Under the pieces are notes generated by a model, which saw nothing but the letters and a program-made list of their open reading frames with translations, was not told where the DNA came from and did no database searches. A stretch of 64,000 bases of DNA from Rhynchospora pubera (Eukaryota; Streptophyta; Magnoliopsida; Poales; Cyperaceae): positions 87,369,846-87,433,845 of the forward strand of contig CM051462.1 in the NCBI GenBank assembly GCA_028095005.1. Reading direction: 5' to 3'. The translations under genes and the position numbers were made by a program. The first letter of the stretch is position 1. Each line of letters begins with the position of its first letter. This document shows positions 36,959 through 47,885 of this stretch, piece by piece.

Positions 36959-37771
36959 TGTAATTTAGTATTTTTTGGAAAAATTAAATTTATTTTCATT
37001 TTAAATAATTTATTTAATTAAAATATAAATTTTTATAACTTATTTAATTAAAATATAAATTTTTATAACTTATTTAATTAAATGAATTGTACTATTTAAA
37101 AAGGGTTATAAATTTTCAGAATTTGCAGGGATACAAAGGCATAATCCTTTCAGAATGTTCAAAGTTTTATTAATTCTTTCTGCATTTGCAGGGATACAAA
37201 GGCATAATTTGAACATTAAAACTTTAAACAGGCTTAACTTTTGATAGGAAGGTCCGTTTGGGGCGATCGAGGACATTCCGGAAAACTGGCGACGAGATCT
37301 ACGCATTTTACGGGAATGAAACCCCGTAACGACCATTTTCGGACCCAAAAAACGCTCTATGGACCTCCAAAATCCACTTTGAAAGTTTGCAAACCTAAAA
37401 ACCACTCTAAACTACTAAAAATGTTTTTAAAATCATAAATTAATCATTAAAAAGAGAAATGCAGTAAATCAAGTGAATTTAGTCTTTCTTCTCCGTCTCA
37501 GTAAAACATCAATCTCGTGTGATTCCTTTCTAACGCAATCCAGAAAGTGCTTCCTTAATCATGAGACTCGATATGATTGTTTAATATATAATATGAAAAT
37601 AATATATACAGAGGACGACATTCGGGACGCATATCAAATGGTTGTTTAAATTAATTAAAAATTTATACTTAATTATTCATTTTTTAATTAAATTTATATT
37701 TAATTAAATAAATTAATTAAAAGGAAAAAAATTTTAATTTTCCCAAAAAATACTAAATTACATATAAAATT
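36959..37771. mobile_element. 813-bp insertion nested in the MULE left arm
   Basis: Absent from the right arm, where AAATTTTATA runs straight into GGGAAAATTTT. The insertion starts TGTAATTTAGTATTTTTTGG and ends with its complement, so it is itself an inverted-repeat element with ends of at least 45 bp. Inside are a duplicated 'tttgcagggatacaaaggcataat' (37,124 and 37,190) and a GC-richer non-coding block (37,250-37,410). No clear target duplication. Confidence 0.7.
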
Positions 37772-38244
37772 GGGAAAATTTTTTCTATATCCCTCAGAAC
37801 TGAGGAAATACTAGATTTACCCCCCGAAAATTCAAACTCCTCAATTTGCCCCCCCGAATTTGGGACGTCTCCTCTGTCTACCCCTCTGACCTATTTTGTA
37901 ATATAAATAAGATTAAAATATTATAATTGAAAATTTATGACCGTTTTGTCCTTGTTCGAATCCAACCAGATTAAACACGACTCGACTGACTCGACTCAAC
38001 CCAGTCCCATTCTTCCTTCTCTCTCGAACTTCTTTCTCCTGTCGCACTTGCCCCCTCTCGAACCCTAGGTGTATTCTTCCGCCACTGCTCCTCCGTCCCC
38101 TCTTTGAACCCTAAAACCTTCGTCCCGCTTCGTCCTGACACCACCTGCTCCTCCGTCTCCTCCGTCCCCTCTTTGAATCCTAGTCAATTCGACTTGACTC
38201 AACAGAAGAACTTAGGCGCAGTGACACCACCTCTATCGATCTTC

Positions 38245-38967
38245 ATGCATCGTCGTTTGAGAGACGCACAATCTGTTTCGCATTCTGCATCGTCGAGCGT
38301 CGTTCCCCAGACAAGTCAAAGTGAAGGCTTTCCTCTCATTCCATGTCCGGATTGTGGTGTTACCGTGAAGAGGCTTCTGAGCAGAACCAAATTGAATCCA
38401 AATAGATGGTTCTACAAATGCTCAAACAAGGTAAAAGTAATGTCATTAATGTCAGTAATTTCAGTTTTCAGTTTTAATTGAGAATGTTGAGTCCGTAACA
38501 GTAAGGGAAAAGTAATGTCAGTAAACTCTTGATTTTTTCTTTTTCAATTGATAACAGTAAGAGAAAACTAATGTCAGTAAACTACTGATTTTTTTTCATG
38601 TGATTTTAAGTATGTACTTGCTTGCTTTAGCTAAACAACTAATGTCAATAAACTCAATTTTTCTTTCTTTCTTCATCTTCTTTTCCAAAAGAGAACTAGG
38701 TGCGACTTCTGGTTGTGGGAAAACGAGTATGAGAGATATGCAAGACCAAATGGAAATGTGGAAGCTTTCCACTCTGATGTACTTGCTACAGTGGAAGCTC
38801 AGTTGGATAAATTGACTGATGAATTCAAGAAAAAATGTCAATATGACGAAGGTCAAATTAGAGCACTAGTCGCCTCATTGGATAAGATGAAATTGTATAA
38901 TGCTATTAGTGTCATTGTCATTGTCACTCTATTAATGGTGTTAATTGTTATTTTAATTGTGGATTAG
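38245..38967 (+). CDS. MULE-borne GRF-zinc-finger, coiled-coil, membrane-anchor protein, 2 exons, 153 aa
   Basis: Exons 38245-38430 and 38692-38967 (AAG/gtaaaa...ccaaaag/AGA, phase 0). ATG 38,245 is the first in frame and lies just inside the TIR; the upstream frame has no ATG. The GRF-type finger has C34-x2-C37, C59 and C66 with the typical 'RWFYKCSN' and 'RCDFWLWENEYE' segments. A predicted coiled coil (about 90-125, 'LATVEAQLDKLTDEFKK') follows and the last 22 residues are a hydrophobic helix (about 132-152) ending in Asp, a tail anchor. The family resembles the short plant proteins annotated 'At4g04775-like'. GRF fingers in TOP3A, NEIL3 and APE2 bind single-stranded DNA. Its place inside a MULE, convergent with the transposase, suggests a transposon accessory protein; that role is inference. 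Confidence 0.8.
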
Positions 38968-39843
38968 ATTGATAGGATTGCTTTTTAATTGTAGTGCTTT
39001 TGGATAAGATTATTATGTAATGCTTTTAATCACTGACAATGACCTGTGTTTTAATCACTCTATTATGCTTTATGCTTTTCACTTAATTTTCTAATTTTTT
39101 TCATTTTCATTCATTCACTTTTGCTTTTACTTGTGCATGGACGTTGAGATCAGTTACTGGTTTTAATAAGAAAAAGGGAATGTGCCGTAACATTATGCTT
39201 CTCTGTTGTCAGTTACTGGTTTTAAAGGGATACCTGCACAGTTCTTTTCATTCTATATGTTCTTCTTTCATTATGCCTTAACTTTTGCTTTCATTTCATT
39301 TATTTTATTCTATATGCCTCTAGCGATACCTGCACAGTTCTTTCTCTGTGCCGTAACATTGTTGTACAAACAAACAAACAAACAAGACAAACAAAACAAT
39401 TGGTGATAAAGATCAAAGATAACATTGCAGTAAACATGCATGTTCAATTGTGAATACCAACTCAAGAATTAATAAAGACAAACAAATCCATACATTTTCT
39501 ACATTTTGTACATTAAATAACTGATCATCCATACACATAATAAGCTAGTTGAACATGCATGTTTTGCTCATCTCTGTTTGTACAAAATAAGCTAGTTCCA
39601 AATGCACAAAATAAGCTAGTTCAATACACAAAATAAGCTAGCTAGTTCCATACACAAATTAAGCTAGTTCCAAATGCCCTACTATTGTTTTTTATTGTAC
39701 CTACGTCTGGACAGCATCTGCACCTTTTGTAACCTTTCTAACTACCCTTCTCTTTCTGCAAAGAATTCGATTAATAGATCAGATATTTGAGTTATGGGTC
39801 ACACATGGAATAATAGAGTAGAGCCGATATTATAATTCAGTTA
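38968..39843. other. 3'-end region between the two convergent MULE genes
   Basis: No coding. Contains repeated 'cagttactggttttaa' (39,154 and 39,210), 'gatacctgcacagttcttt' (39,230 and 39,326), a (CAAA)n run near 39,370, and tandem 'aataagctagtt' repeats (39,538-39,675). Probably holds the terminators of both genes. Confidence 0.6.
39538..39675. repeat. Tandem AATAAGCTAGTTC repeats between convergent genes
   Basis: Five to six copies of AA(A/T)(A/T)AAGCTAGTTC spaced by 'caaatgcacaa' or 'catacacaa' units of about 24 bp. Confidence 0.75.
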
Positions 39844-42288
39844 CTACCTTTTTCTATTATTTCTGTTTGTACCTACGTCACCGACTGCTTCTTTGCACGT
39901 CCTTGCTTGATGGCCAAATCTACTACATCTTTTGCATTGTTGTTTTCTTGTACCCAATTCAAGACAACTTGGAATCCTCTCTTTTCTGGGTCTTCCAGTT
40001 GGCCTTTTGTCCATTTTTGGTGGCCATACAGTGAATCCAGGATCCGATTTGACCCAGTTGGATGCATCAACTATGGGATTTATCACCCCCTCATATGCTA
40101 ACTTAAACCTCTCAATTGAGTAATACTCGTGTACGTAGTCGTCGAGACGGGTTCCTCTAAGAGTGCAAATGAATGCAATTGCATGACTACATGGCTTCCC
40201 AGAAATCTGCCATGCTCTACATGTGCATTGTTGCTTGTCTATCTCAACCGCATGAGTCCAAGCTATCACTTTTGTTGTTGTTGATGTTGTTCCACTCACC
40301 TCTGCACAATTATCACCAGCTCTACTTATAGTCATCCTCCTGACATCAGTGCTTCTACTCTTCTCATTTAGATCCTTCATCACAGCTGGCACAATTTTTC
40401 CATTCAATTTTCTCAGTACTTTTCTCCGTCTATCAAATGTGACCATAAGTCGCCGCCTAATCTGATTGAGCATCTCAATTACATGCAAATCCTTTAGATC
40501 TTTTATCCACTTGTTGAAAGATTCTGATATGTTGTTAGTCACATAATCCACCTTTGAAGCCTCAGAGAACTTGCTTCTACACCACAGTCCATGTTTCATC
40601 AAATAGTTGAATGCCTCACGTGATGCTTTCTTGATCTCACTAAGGTGTTTCTCACATTGCTCTATGGTGTGTGTGTAGGAAGCCGGCTTGAAATTATCGT
40701 CAAATGTCTTCCCATGAAATCTCATTTTGAAATTTTTCTCCAAATGATTGAAACACACCCTCCGCTCGGCTTGTGGAAATATATTTGTAGCACCCTTATC
40801 TAATCCCTTGCATCCATCCGAGGATATAACGAGCCCCGGTACATCTCCAATTGCTTTCTTTAGTTGAGTCATAAACCACGTCCATGTTTCAATAGTTTCA
40901 GAATCGAACACACCGTATGCAACTGGGTACAACCAGTTGAATCCATCAACACTACAAGCAGTCGCCAACTGCCCCCTATACCTCCCTGTTTCAAATAATA
41001 GAATGGAAAATTTCAGAACTTGCTTTATTTCAGAACTTGCTAAATAATACTATGCTAAATTACAAAACTTGCTAAATTTCAGAACTTTCTTTATTGATTT
41101 GAACTTCCAAACAGTAAGCATTCCAAACTAAATTGTAAAAAGGCAGGACACAAACCTGTCAAATGAGTTGAATCTACAGCTAAATAAGGTCTGCAACCAT
41201 GAAGAAATCCATCTATGCAGGGCTTTAATGCCACAAACATCTTGCTAAACCGCATCTTTGTGCCATCCTTTTCGCATTCTATCTCCACGATGCTTCCAGG
41301 ACATTTACTTTCCACTTCAGCTTTAAAGTTGTACACCAATTTGAAGCTATTCTCCCATGACCCCTGCAGTCCTTCAATGGCAGCAGTCCTTCCAGCCCAA
41401 GCTTTACGATAATTCAAAGCTACACGAAAATCTCTTACTAATTGGTCCTGTACTGCTTTTGCCCCAGCTGAAGGATTCGTCCTTAAGAAATCGGCTGCCC
41501 TCTCTGCCACCCAAGACTTAGAGACCATAGTTCCCTTACCCCTGCCGACAGATGGGCAAGTATGGACATTGGGTAAGACAGTTATCTGTATTACCAAAAA
41601 AAGAAAAGAAAATTTCAGTGGGTAGTTATATGCATTTCCAAATTACAGTGGATAGTTATATGCATTTCCAAATTGAATAGTAAATTGAATAGTAAAATAT
41701 AACATCAACCTGAGACATTAAAGCCATCTAAATATGTACACTTAATTGCTTTACCTTGAAAGTTTTATTGTCCTCTCGAAGCCTACAAGCTCGAATCCTC
41801 CAAGAACAACCCGGATAGGCGCAATGTGCCACAAATCGTCTCTTGTCTGACTTCACTGTAGTATATTCAAAATCTGTTATGATAGCAAAATGTCTCAATC
41901 CATTTCTAAATGCATCAACGTCTGGAAATAATGCATTAAGCTCGATTCTCGGATTATCAGGATCATATAGAACACTTTGCTCATTCTCGGGAATTACAGT
42001 TGGCTCCAAATTAGTTTGGGATTCTACTTCTACAGTTGAGTCATGTGTAGCAGTTGAGTCGTCTGTAGCAGCTGGGGGAGCAATTACATCATCTCCATCA
42101 GAAAGATATATTCGCTCACCATCAGCTTCGACACACTGCTCTGCCTCATGTTCCTCATGCTCACCAGAAATATTACATCCCTCGGAGCTTTTTCCTTGAC
42201 TCTCATTGTCATTCCTACTACCGACAACAGTAGGTGATAGTTGACTGCCACTGCAATTTGTACCGCTCCAGTTTGTAATTCTGTCCAT
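39844..42288 (-). CDS. MULE transposase (MuDR/mudrA family), 3 exons, 701 aa
   Basis: Exons 42288-41755, 41585-41156 and 40985-39844, phases consistent. The N-terminal part holds the MuDR N-terminal DNA-binding region ('FRNGLRHFAIITDFEY', 'HCAYPGCSWRIRA'). The MULE catalytic domain follows, with D316 ('LAVDSTHLTG'), D378 ('VISSDGCKG') and E476 ('NNISESFNKW'), and a CFNH motif at 399-402. Next come a SWIM zinc finger ('CTCRAWQISGKPCSHAIAF') and a CCHC knuckle ('CKRCSRFGHQARTC'). All DDE residues are present and there is no stop or frameshift. It cuts and pastes elements with matching TIRs. Its start lies 690 bp inside the right TIR, the leader probably being spliced. Family members are usually 600-900 aa, so the size fits an intact enzyme. 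Confidence 0.9.
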
Positions 42289-42427
42289 TCAAGACCTAAA
42301 AAGCAAATAACAATATTAAAAAATACAATTGACAATTGTTTGTAAGTATCGCCTTCAATCCTTATACTATAGTTCTTAGTTATTCTTTCCATCTCTTTTC
42401 TTTTTGTAAGCAAATAATAACATAATC

Positions 42428-42670
42428 TATAGAGTATTGCAAAACTTAGGTTCAATTACAGAAAGGTGTGTCAAAATTTTAAGATGTGTCGGCCTATATG
42501 CCCTGAACCATAGACAAATGTACTCGTAGCATAAGTTGTCAAAATTACATAATATAGAGTATTGCAAAACGTAATATAGAGAACTGGTCAAAATTTTAAG
42601 ATGTGATTGTCTATATGCCCTGAACCATAGACAAATTTACTCATAGCATCAGTTGCGAAAATGATATTTT
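42428..42670. repeat. Tandem duplication in the transposase leader
   Basis: A unit of about 120 bp, beginning TATAGAGTATTGCAAAAC and containing 'gtcaaaattttaagatgtg' and 'ctatatgccctgaaccatagacaaat', occurs twice (42,428 and 42,553) with a few differences. It lies between the right TIR and the transposase ATG. Confidence 0.75.
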
Positions 42671-42978
42671 CCCTAAATTATATACATGTCTTATCATCAG
42701 TTAACAGAAATTGTTCTTATCCAAAACAAATGTGGCTTTGAACTTCAAAATTTAGTACAATTGACAATAATTGACAAAGACAAAAATCTACAAATGCAAT
42801 CCACTGGCTTGACAAAACAAAAGAATCTCAAATGCGGAGGGACAGAAATTTCCAACCTGGAAAGTGCGAGGGAGAGAAATTTCCAGACTTTACTCAAGCT
42901 CATGCAATCGAGTCGAATTCATGGAAGCGACTTCCATGCGGAGGGAGAGAAATTTCAGAAATTTCCATGGCAGCGACT

Positions 42979-43757
42979 TTCTTCTGTTGAGTCAAGTCGA
43001 ATTGACTAGGATTCAAAGAGGGGACGGAGGAGACGGAGGAGCAGGTGGTGTCAGGACGAAGCGGGACGAAGGTTTTAGGGTTCAAAGAGGGGACGGAGGA
43101 GCAGTGGCAGAAGAATACACCTAGGGTTCGAGAGGGGGCAAGTGCGACAGGAGAAAGAAGTTCGAGAGAGAAGGAAGAATGGGACTGGGTTGAGTCGAGT
43201 CAGTCGAGTCGTGTTTAATCTGGTTGGATTCGAACAAGGACAAAACGGTCATAAATTTTCAATTATAATATTTTAATCTTATTTATATTACAAAATAGGT
43301 CAGAGGGGTAGACAGAGGAGACGTCCCAAATTCGGGGGGGCAAATTGAGGAGTTTGAGTTTTCAGGGGGTAAATCCAGTATTTCCTCAGTTCTGAGGGGT
43401 ATAGAAAAAATTTTCCCTATAAAATTTAGTTTAATTATTCCTGATTTTTTCCATATTTTTTCAATATTTTTACAATATATTATCTATTTTTCTAATTATT
43501 TAACTAATTAATAAATTAAATAAATAAATAAATAATATATAAAAAAATTAAAAAGCTAAGATCGGAATCTCGGATTCCGATCTAAGCTTAGATCGGAAAA
43601 TCAGAATCCGATCAAAGCTTAGATCGAAATCCAGGATTCCGATCTAACGTTCGGAATTCAGGATACCGGTCTCGTGATACTATTTATATTAAACTTATTA
43701 TATTGATATTATTTTTAATATATTATATTAATTTAATACTATTTTTTAAAATTTCGG
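42979..43757 (-). repeat. Right terminal inverted repeat of the MULE, 779 bp
   Basis: Complement of the left arm without the nested insertion. It carries the palindrome array (43,558-43,655) near the outer end and the CT-rich promoter/leader region near the inner end, and should drive the transposase. Confidence 0.85.
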
Positions 43758-43766
43758 GCCCAATAA
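43758..43766. repeat. Right 9-bp target-site duplication of the MULE
   Basis: GCCCAATAA, identical to 36,610-36,618. Confidence 0.9.
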
Positions 43767-43876
43767 TTGCCATCTCTATTACAGACCTTTGTAAGTTAGA
43801 GCCCAATAAGACAAAGGCCCTCCAGTTAAATAACCTCTATTAATGGGTCCTTCAGTAAAACAGCAGGGACCAAGAC

Positions 43877-44148
43877 TAGGGCCGAAAACGGAAGTCATTT
43901 TAACCGTTTTTCGTTTCATTTCGCCCGGATGAAACGGTTAACGAAACAATAAAACGATTTTGTTTGGTAAGACGAAACGGTTAACGAAACAATGAAACGG
44001 TTTCGTCCATGTGTAAGTCATTGTCAATTTCGATCGTTTCTCCAGGACGAAACGATCGATGAAAAAATAAATATATTTTGTCGCATAGAACGAAACGATC
44101 GACGCAACAGCTCATTTGCGCCATCGTCTCAATCATTTTGCAGCCCTA
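43877..44148. mobile_element. Non-autonomous hAT-type MITE, 272 bp
   Basis: The ends are TAGGGCCGAAAACGG and the complement of TAGGGCTGCAAAATG. The interior is repeated 'aaacggttaacgaaacaa' and 'gaaacgatcga' motifs. Flanks ACCAAGAC and AACAAGAC match 7 of 8, an 8-bp target duplication. Same family as 52,518-52,752. Confidence 0.8.
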
Positions 44149-44575
44149 AACAAGACCGTGGACCGTGGTTGTTGTTACTTGTTAATCGAAATATTCAAGT
44201 CACACCCGGCTTGCTTTGCTTGTATTGTATCCAAACAGGACAATCGACTTATATTATTATATACACTTGAAGCCCAAACTTGCATGCACTGTAGAGCCCA
44301 CTTGAAAGATGGGACAAGATGAAGCCCACTTCTCATCCCTAAAAAAGTAAAAAAAAAAAAGAACCCCGTTTGATCTTTTGATGATGGCAGGAACTGGAAG
44401 AATCAAAACCTTTAAATGACGCATGGCTACTTTGCCTAGTAGCTGTACTATTTGAACCAGCCTCACCTAAGTACCTAACCTTAAGAAAAGAAGACGAAAA
44501 AACACATAAGTAACCTAACCCTCCCTCCAATCTGAACCGTTTCTGACTTTCTGGTCATTGTTTTTTCCATTTGCC
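44149..44575 (+). promoter_or_regulatory. Upstream region of the UDP-glycosyltransferase
   Basis: Contains 'ttatattattatatacac' near 44,250 and C-rich 'cctaaccctccctcc' at 44,513-44,527 just before the start codon. No defined TATA box could be assigned with confidence. 'ctaagtacctaacc' and 'taagtaacctaacc' at 44,466 and 44,507 resemble AC-rich MYB sites common in phenylpropanoid promoters. Confidence 0.35.
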
Positions 44576-47143
44576 ATGGGATCTTCTACCACCATTTCAA
44601 TTCCTGCATATCAGTCACATGTAGCCGTGACGCCATTCCCATTCGGCACGCACGCACCGCCTCTCTTGTCCCTCACAACTGCTCTTGCCTCCCTGGCCCC
44701 ATCCTCTCATTTCTCTTTCCTCTGCACCAATCGCTCCCTTGCCTCCCTTCCAAGCCCATCCGTCGCCAACTTATCTTTTGTCCCAATCTCAGATGGCCTC
44801 ACCGGTGTGACAGGACCGACAAACATAGTGGTGGAGATTGGCCTATTTCTCAAGTCATCTGAGAAGAGTCTGATCGAGGGCTTGAAGGCAGCAGAGCTTG
44901 CAGCAGGTTGTAAGGTCAGTTGTGTGATGAGTGATGCATTTCTCGCGATGGCATGCAATGTGACAAGAGAGATAGGAGCGAAATGGGTCCCGGTCTGGAC
45001 TGGTGGTCCTCAGGCATTGTCGGCACATTTACACACTGATCTGATAAGGGAAATTGTCGGAGTTGGAGATGAAGGTGATCCATTATTATACCAAAAATTT
45101 CCTTCTCCATTCCAATTATTTATTGCTTACATACTACAGTTTGCATCTCGTATTATTATACCTTCCGGTCGTTCATGATTTTTGAAGAACACTATTTAAG
45201 TTTTATTGTTTTTATAAAATTGTGAAATTTTTAGTAGTTTTTCTAGTTCATAGCATTTGCATCCATTAATTGCTATGCCCGATAAGTATAACGACACCAT
45301 TAATATTAAGGAATTAACCTGTTGCTAGCTCACTTTGAGTGATGTGTTTCTAATTTAAGTCAATCCATAGGAAATAGTGTTAGGTCACTAATATTGGTAT
45401 ATACTAACATTTCTAGTTGGGATCACTTAATATAGCATATAAGTTCTTATTTGCATTCAAATTTTACGTATTTCTCCCTCACTAATGTTGAAAGAGAGAA
45501 GAAAAAAAAGGTTTTGAGACTTCCATATATTTGATACATATATAGTAAAAAAAAAAAAATTCCGTGGACTAGGCATCGCTGGCTGGAATAAATTTTCCCC
45601 TTTTTTTTAGTTTTTGACCGATTGAGAATGAGACCAGTAGACCACAATATTGCAACAACATTAGCTCTGAGCCAAGGGCGGAGGAGAGGGCCCACAAGAT
45701 TATCGCAATAGCATTACTATTTTTTTTTTGAGATTTAAAAAAAAAACGTTGTTCCTCAAGGGTCTACGATTGTTTATATTATGAATTTTGTAAAATACAA
45801 AAAAATACTTAAATTTTTTTAAAAAAATGTCAAATTTGATCTTTGAAATCTCAATGTGGCAAATGTATTGAACGTTTCAGATCAGTCTTTAGAACCTCGA
45901 AAATTGAAATATAATAATCGGGACTGAGTGATTTAATCTGCCTCATTATTATATGTTTGATCTACACTCTCGTCAGCCTCTATGTTGTTGACCCATTACT
46001 AAATTAAAAAGTTAACTTTATTATTCCTATCTTTAATTTTTATCCATTGCATGCAAATACAACACTAACTCATCTGATCTCCTCAAATAAACGACCCAAA
46101 TTTGGGTTATTATTTGAGTTTCTTATTTATCGTTAGCCTTGTTTTCCCGTTGATCTGAGCCGTATGATTGCAAGTACTGCACCTGAAAATCTTCCAATAA
46201 ATCGACCTCTATTTAACAAATAATTTGAACCTGTAATTGTTCCCTTTTGTTCTACTCAGCGATGAAAGCCTACGGTGACAAGAGCATTGACTTTGTCCCT
46301 TGCCTTTCCCACTACCGTGCTAGTGATCTTCAAGAAGGCATCATTGTGGGGGATCTGCAGTCCCCCTTTTCCACAATGCTTCATCAAATGGCTCATCGAC
46401 TCCCCAACTCAGCTGCCATTGTGCTAAACACATTTCAAGGGCTGGACTCAACTGCTGACTCCTTCTTTACACAAAAGTTCACAAACTATTTCCCGGCAGG
46501 TCCCTTCCACCTCCTCAATTCAACCGGTACGGAACCATTAACCGACCCGTATGATTGTCTCCCGTGGCTTGACCAACACGAGCCTTCCACCGTGGCTTAT
46601 ATCAGCCTAGGAACTGTTGTAGCTATTCCGCCATCAGAGCTCGCATCGCTTGCCAATGGCTTGGCAACAAGTGGCGCGTCATTTATTTGGTCTCTAAATG
46701 AGAAAACACAGTCACTCCTTCCACCGGGATTTATCGATAAGATAAACAAGACAGGACAGGGGAAAATTGTTCCTTGGGTCCCACAAATCAGTGTGCTAGG
46801 ACATACAGCTGTGGGTGTTTTCGTTTCTCATTGCGGGTGGAACTCGGTGATGGAAAGCATTGCAGCAGGGGTTCCGATCCTTTGTAGGCCATTCTTCGGG
46901 GATCAGTTGGTAAATGCGAGAGCAATTTCGCATATTTGGAAGTTTGGAATTGCACTAGATGAAGTGGTTTTCACAGAGCAGGGGGTTGTCAGGGCATTGG
47001 AGGTGCTGCTTAAAGGAGAAGAAGGTAGGGAAATGAGAGATAAGGTGCGACAACTCAAGGACATGGTGAATATTGCGTTAACGCAACAAGGAAGTTCGCG
47101 GGACAATCTCAAGAGATTGATGAACATCGTCTGTGGATGTTAA
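44576..47143 (+). CDS. UDP-glycosyltransferase, flavonoid 3-O type (UGT78-like), 2 exons, 460 aa
   Basis: Exons 44576-45074 and 46260-47143 (GAAG/gtgat...ctcag/CGATG, phase 1). An ATG six codons earlier (44,558) is also in frame; 44,576 gives the usual family N-terminus. Catalytic His26 ('FPFGTHAPPL') and its partner Asp120 ('CVMSDAF') are present. The C-terminal PSPG box (from 'WVPQISVLGH' through 'HCGWNSVMESIAAGVPILC' to 'RPFFGDQ') is complete and ends in Gln, which favours UDP-glucose over UDP-galactose. Sequence and the single mid-gene intron fit the UGT78 group, soluble cytosolic enzymes that glucosylate anthocyanidins or flavonols at 3-OH. The exact acceptor cannot be told from sequence. 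The 1.2-kb intron holds a MITE-like remnant (45,760-45,930). No defect is visible. Confidence 0.88.
45760..45930. mobile_element. MITE-like remnant in the UGT intron
   Basis: The sequence order 'ctttgaaatctcaatgtggcaa', 'gaacgtttcagatcag', 'cctcgaaaattg' mirrors the right half of the foldback element at 18,898-19,302 and the remnant at 33,400-33,650. Confidence 0.4.
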
Positions 47144-47850
47144 TTCCATTATGTATGCATGGCTATTGAGTTATAGAGTATTGACAAGTTTTAAGTTGGA
47201 GAGTCAAAAACTACTTAAAATGATAGTTATGGCATAATAATATAGCAAGATGCCAAGTACTTTTTAAGTTGAATTGTTTAATTTTGTAGGTGATTATTGG
47301 AACTCTGGTAAGATGTCATCATGGTTTTAATAAAACTATTTAAAGTTTTGCCAAATTTGTGGCTGGTGCTTGAATGATGTAAGACTTGAAAATGGTAATT
47401 GGTAATTGGTCGGCGGATCAAATAAATGGTAATTGAGTTTCTAATATTTGGTTTTTCTACTCTCAACCTTTTTTTTTTTTTTTTTGAAATGACTGTCAAC
47501 TTGTTTATGTACATGGGAATCCCTATCATGAACAAAATTCACGGCTTGGGTCAAACTAAACTAAAGAATAAACGCAATTAAATTTACGCACTTTATATAC
47601 TCATAATCAAATTTTTAGTGGCAATATTTTTTGGTGTCACAAATTACCACAATTTTATATTTTATTATGACATGGTACTTTTATGCGGACTAGTATCCTT
47701 TGTAGACCTTTTGATGTATGTAGCGAGCAGATCTTTGATTAAAAGCGTTCGATCTAATCTCAACGGATAAATTATTTCGGAGCGTACGAATTTCGATGAA
47801 TTCGATATTAATTAGGAAACATTCATCATTAATTTAACAGTTAGGATAAA
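47144..47850. other. 3' flank of the UGT and intergenic
   Basis: AT-rich, T-run at 47,469-47,485. Nothing else supported. Confidence 0.35.
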
Positions 47851-47854
47851 AAAT

Positions 47855-47885
47855 CCGTGCTCTGCATAAAATCTGCAGAGCACGG
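47855..47885. repeat. Perfect 12-bp stem hairpin
   Basis: CCGTGCTCTGCA, 7-base loop TAAAATC, then the exact complement. It lies about 290 bp upstream of the ATG of the next gene. Confidence 0.75.

Larger units (their letters stand above)
36619..38210 (+). repeat. Left terminal inverted repeat of the MULE
   Basis: It matches the right arm in inverse orientation up to AACAGAAGAA at 38,201-38,210. It contains the palindrome array (36,715-36,830), an AT-rich block, the nested insertion (36,959-37,771), and a CT-rich promoter/leader-like stretch at 37,990-38,200. It ends 34 bp before the GRF gene's ATG, so it should supply its promoter and leader. Confidence 0.85.
36619..43757. mobile_element. 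Complete, apparently autonomous Mutator-like element (MULE), 7,139 bp
   Basis: Flanked by identical 9-bp duplications GCCCAATAA. The ends begin CCGAA, and long inverted arms run 36,619-38,210 (left, including a nested 813-bp insertion) and 42,979-43,757 (right, 779 bp); apart from the insertion they align along their whole length with few differences. Inside are two convergent genes, each starting just inside a TIR: a GRF-zinc-finger protein from the left (plus) and a MULE transposase from the right (minus). Both are intact. Long gene-driving TIRs and convergent transcription are the layout of maize MuDR. The perfect duplication, near-identical arms and open frames suggest a young, possibly active element. 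Confidence 0.9.

Noticed and set aside
37106..37438. Open frames on both strands in the nested 813-bp insertion
   Set aside because: No recognisable motif; the element is inverted-repeat and non-coding in character.
38104..38244. An N-terminal peptide encoded identically in both MULE arms (also at 43,085-42,980), suggesting that both genes share a TIR-encoded start
   Set aside because: The frame begins with TTG, not ATG. The first ATG of the GRF gene (38,245) and of the transposase (42,288) lie inside the TIR borders, so the shared sequence is best read as promoter and leader.
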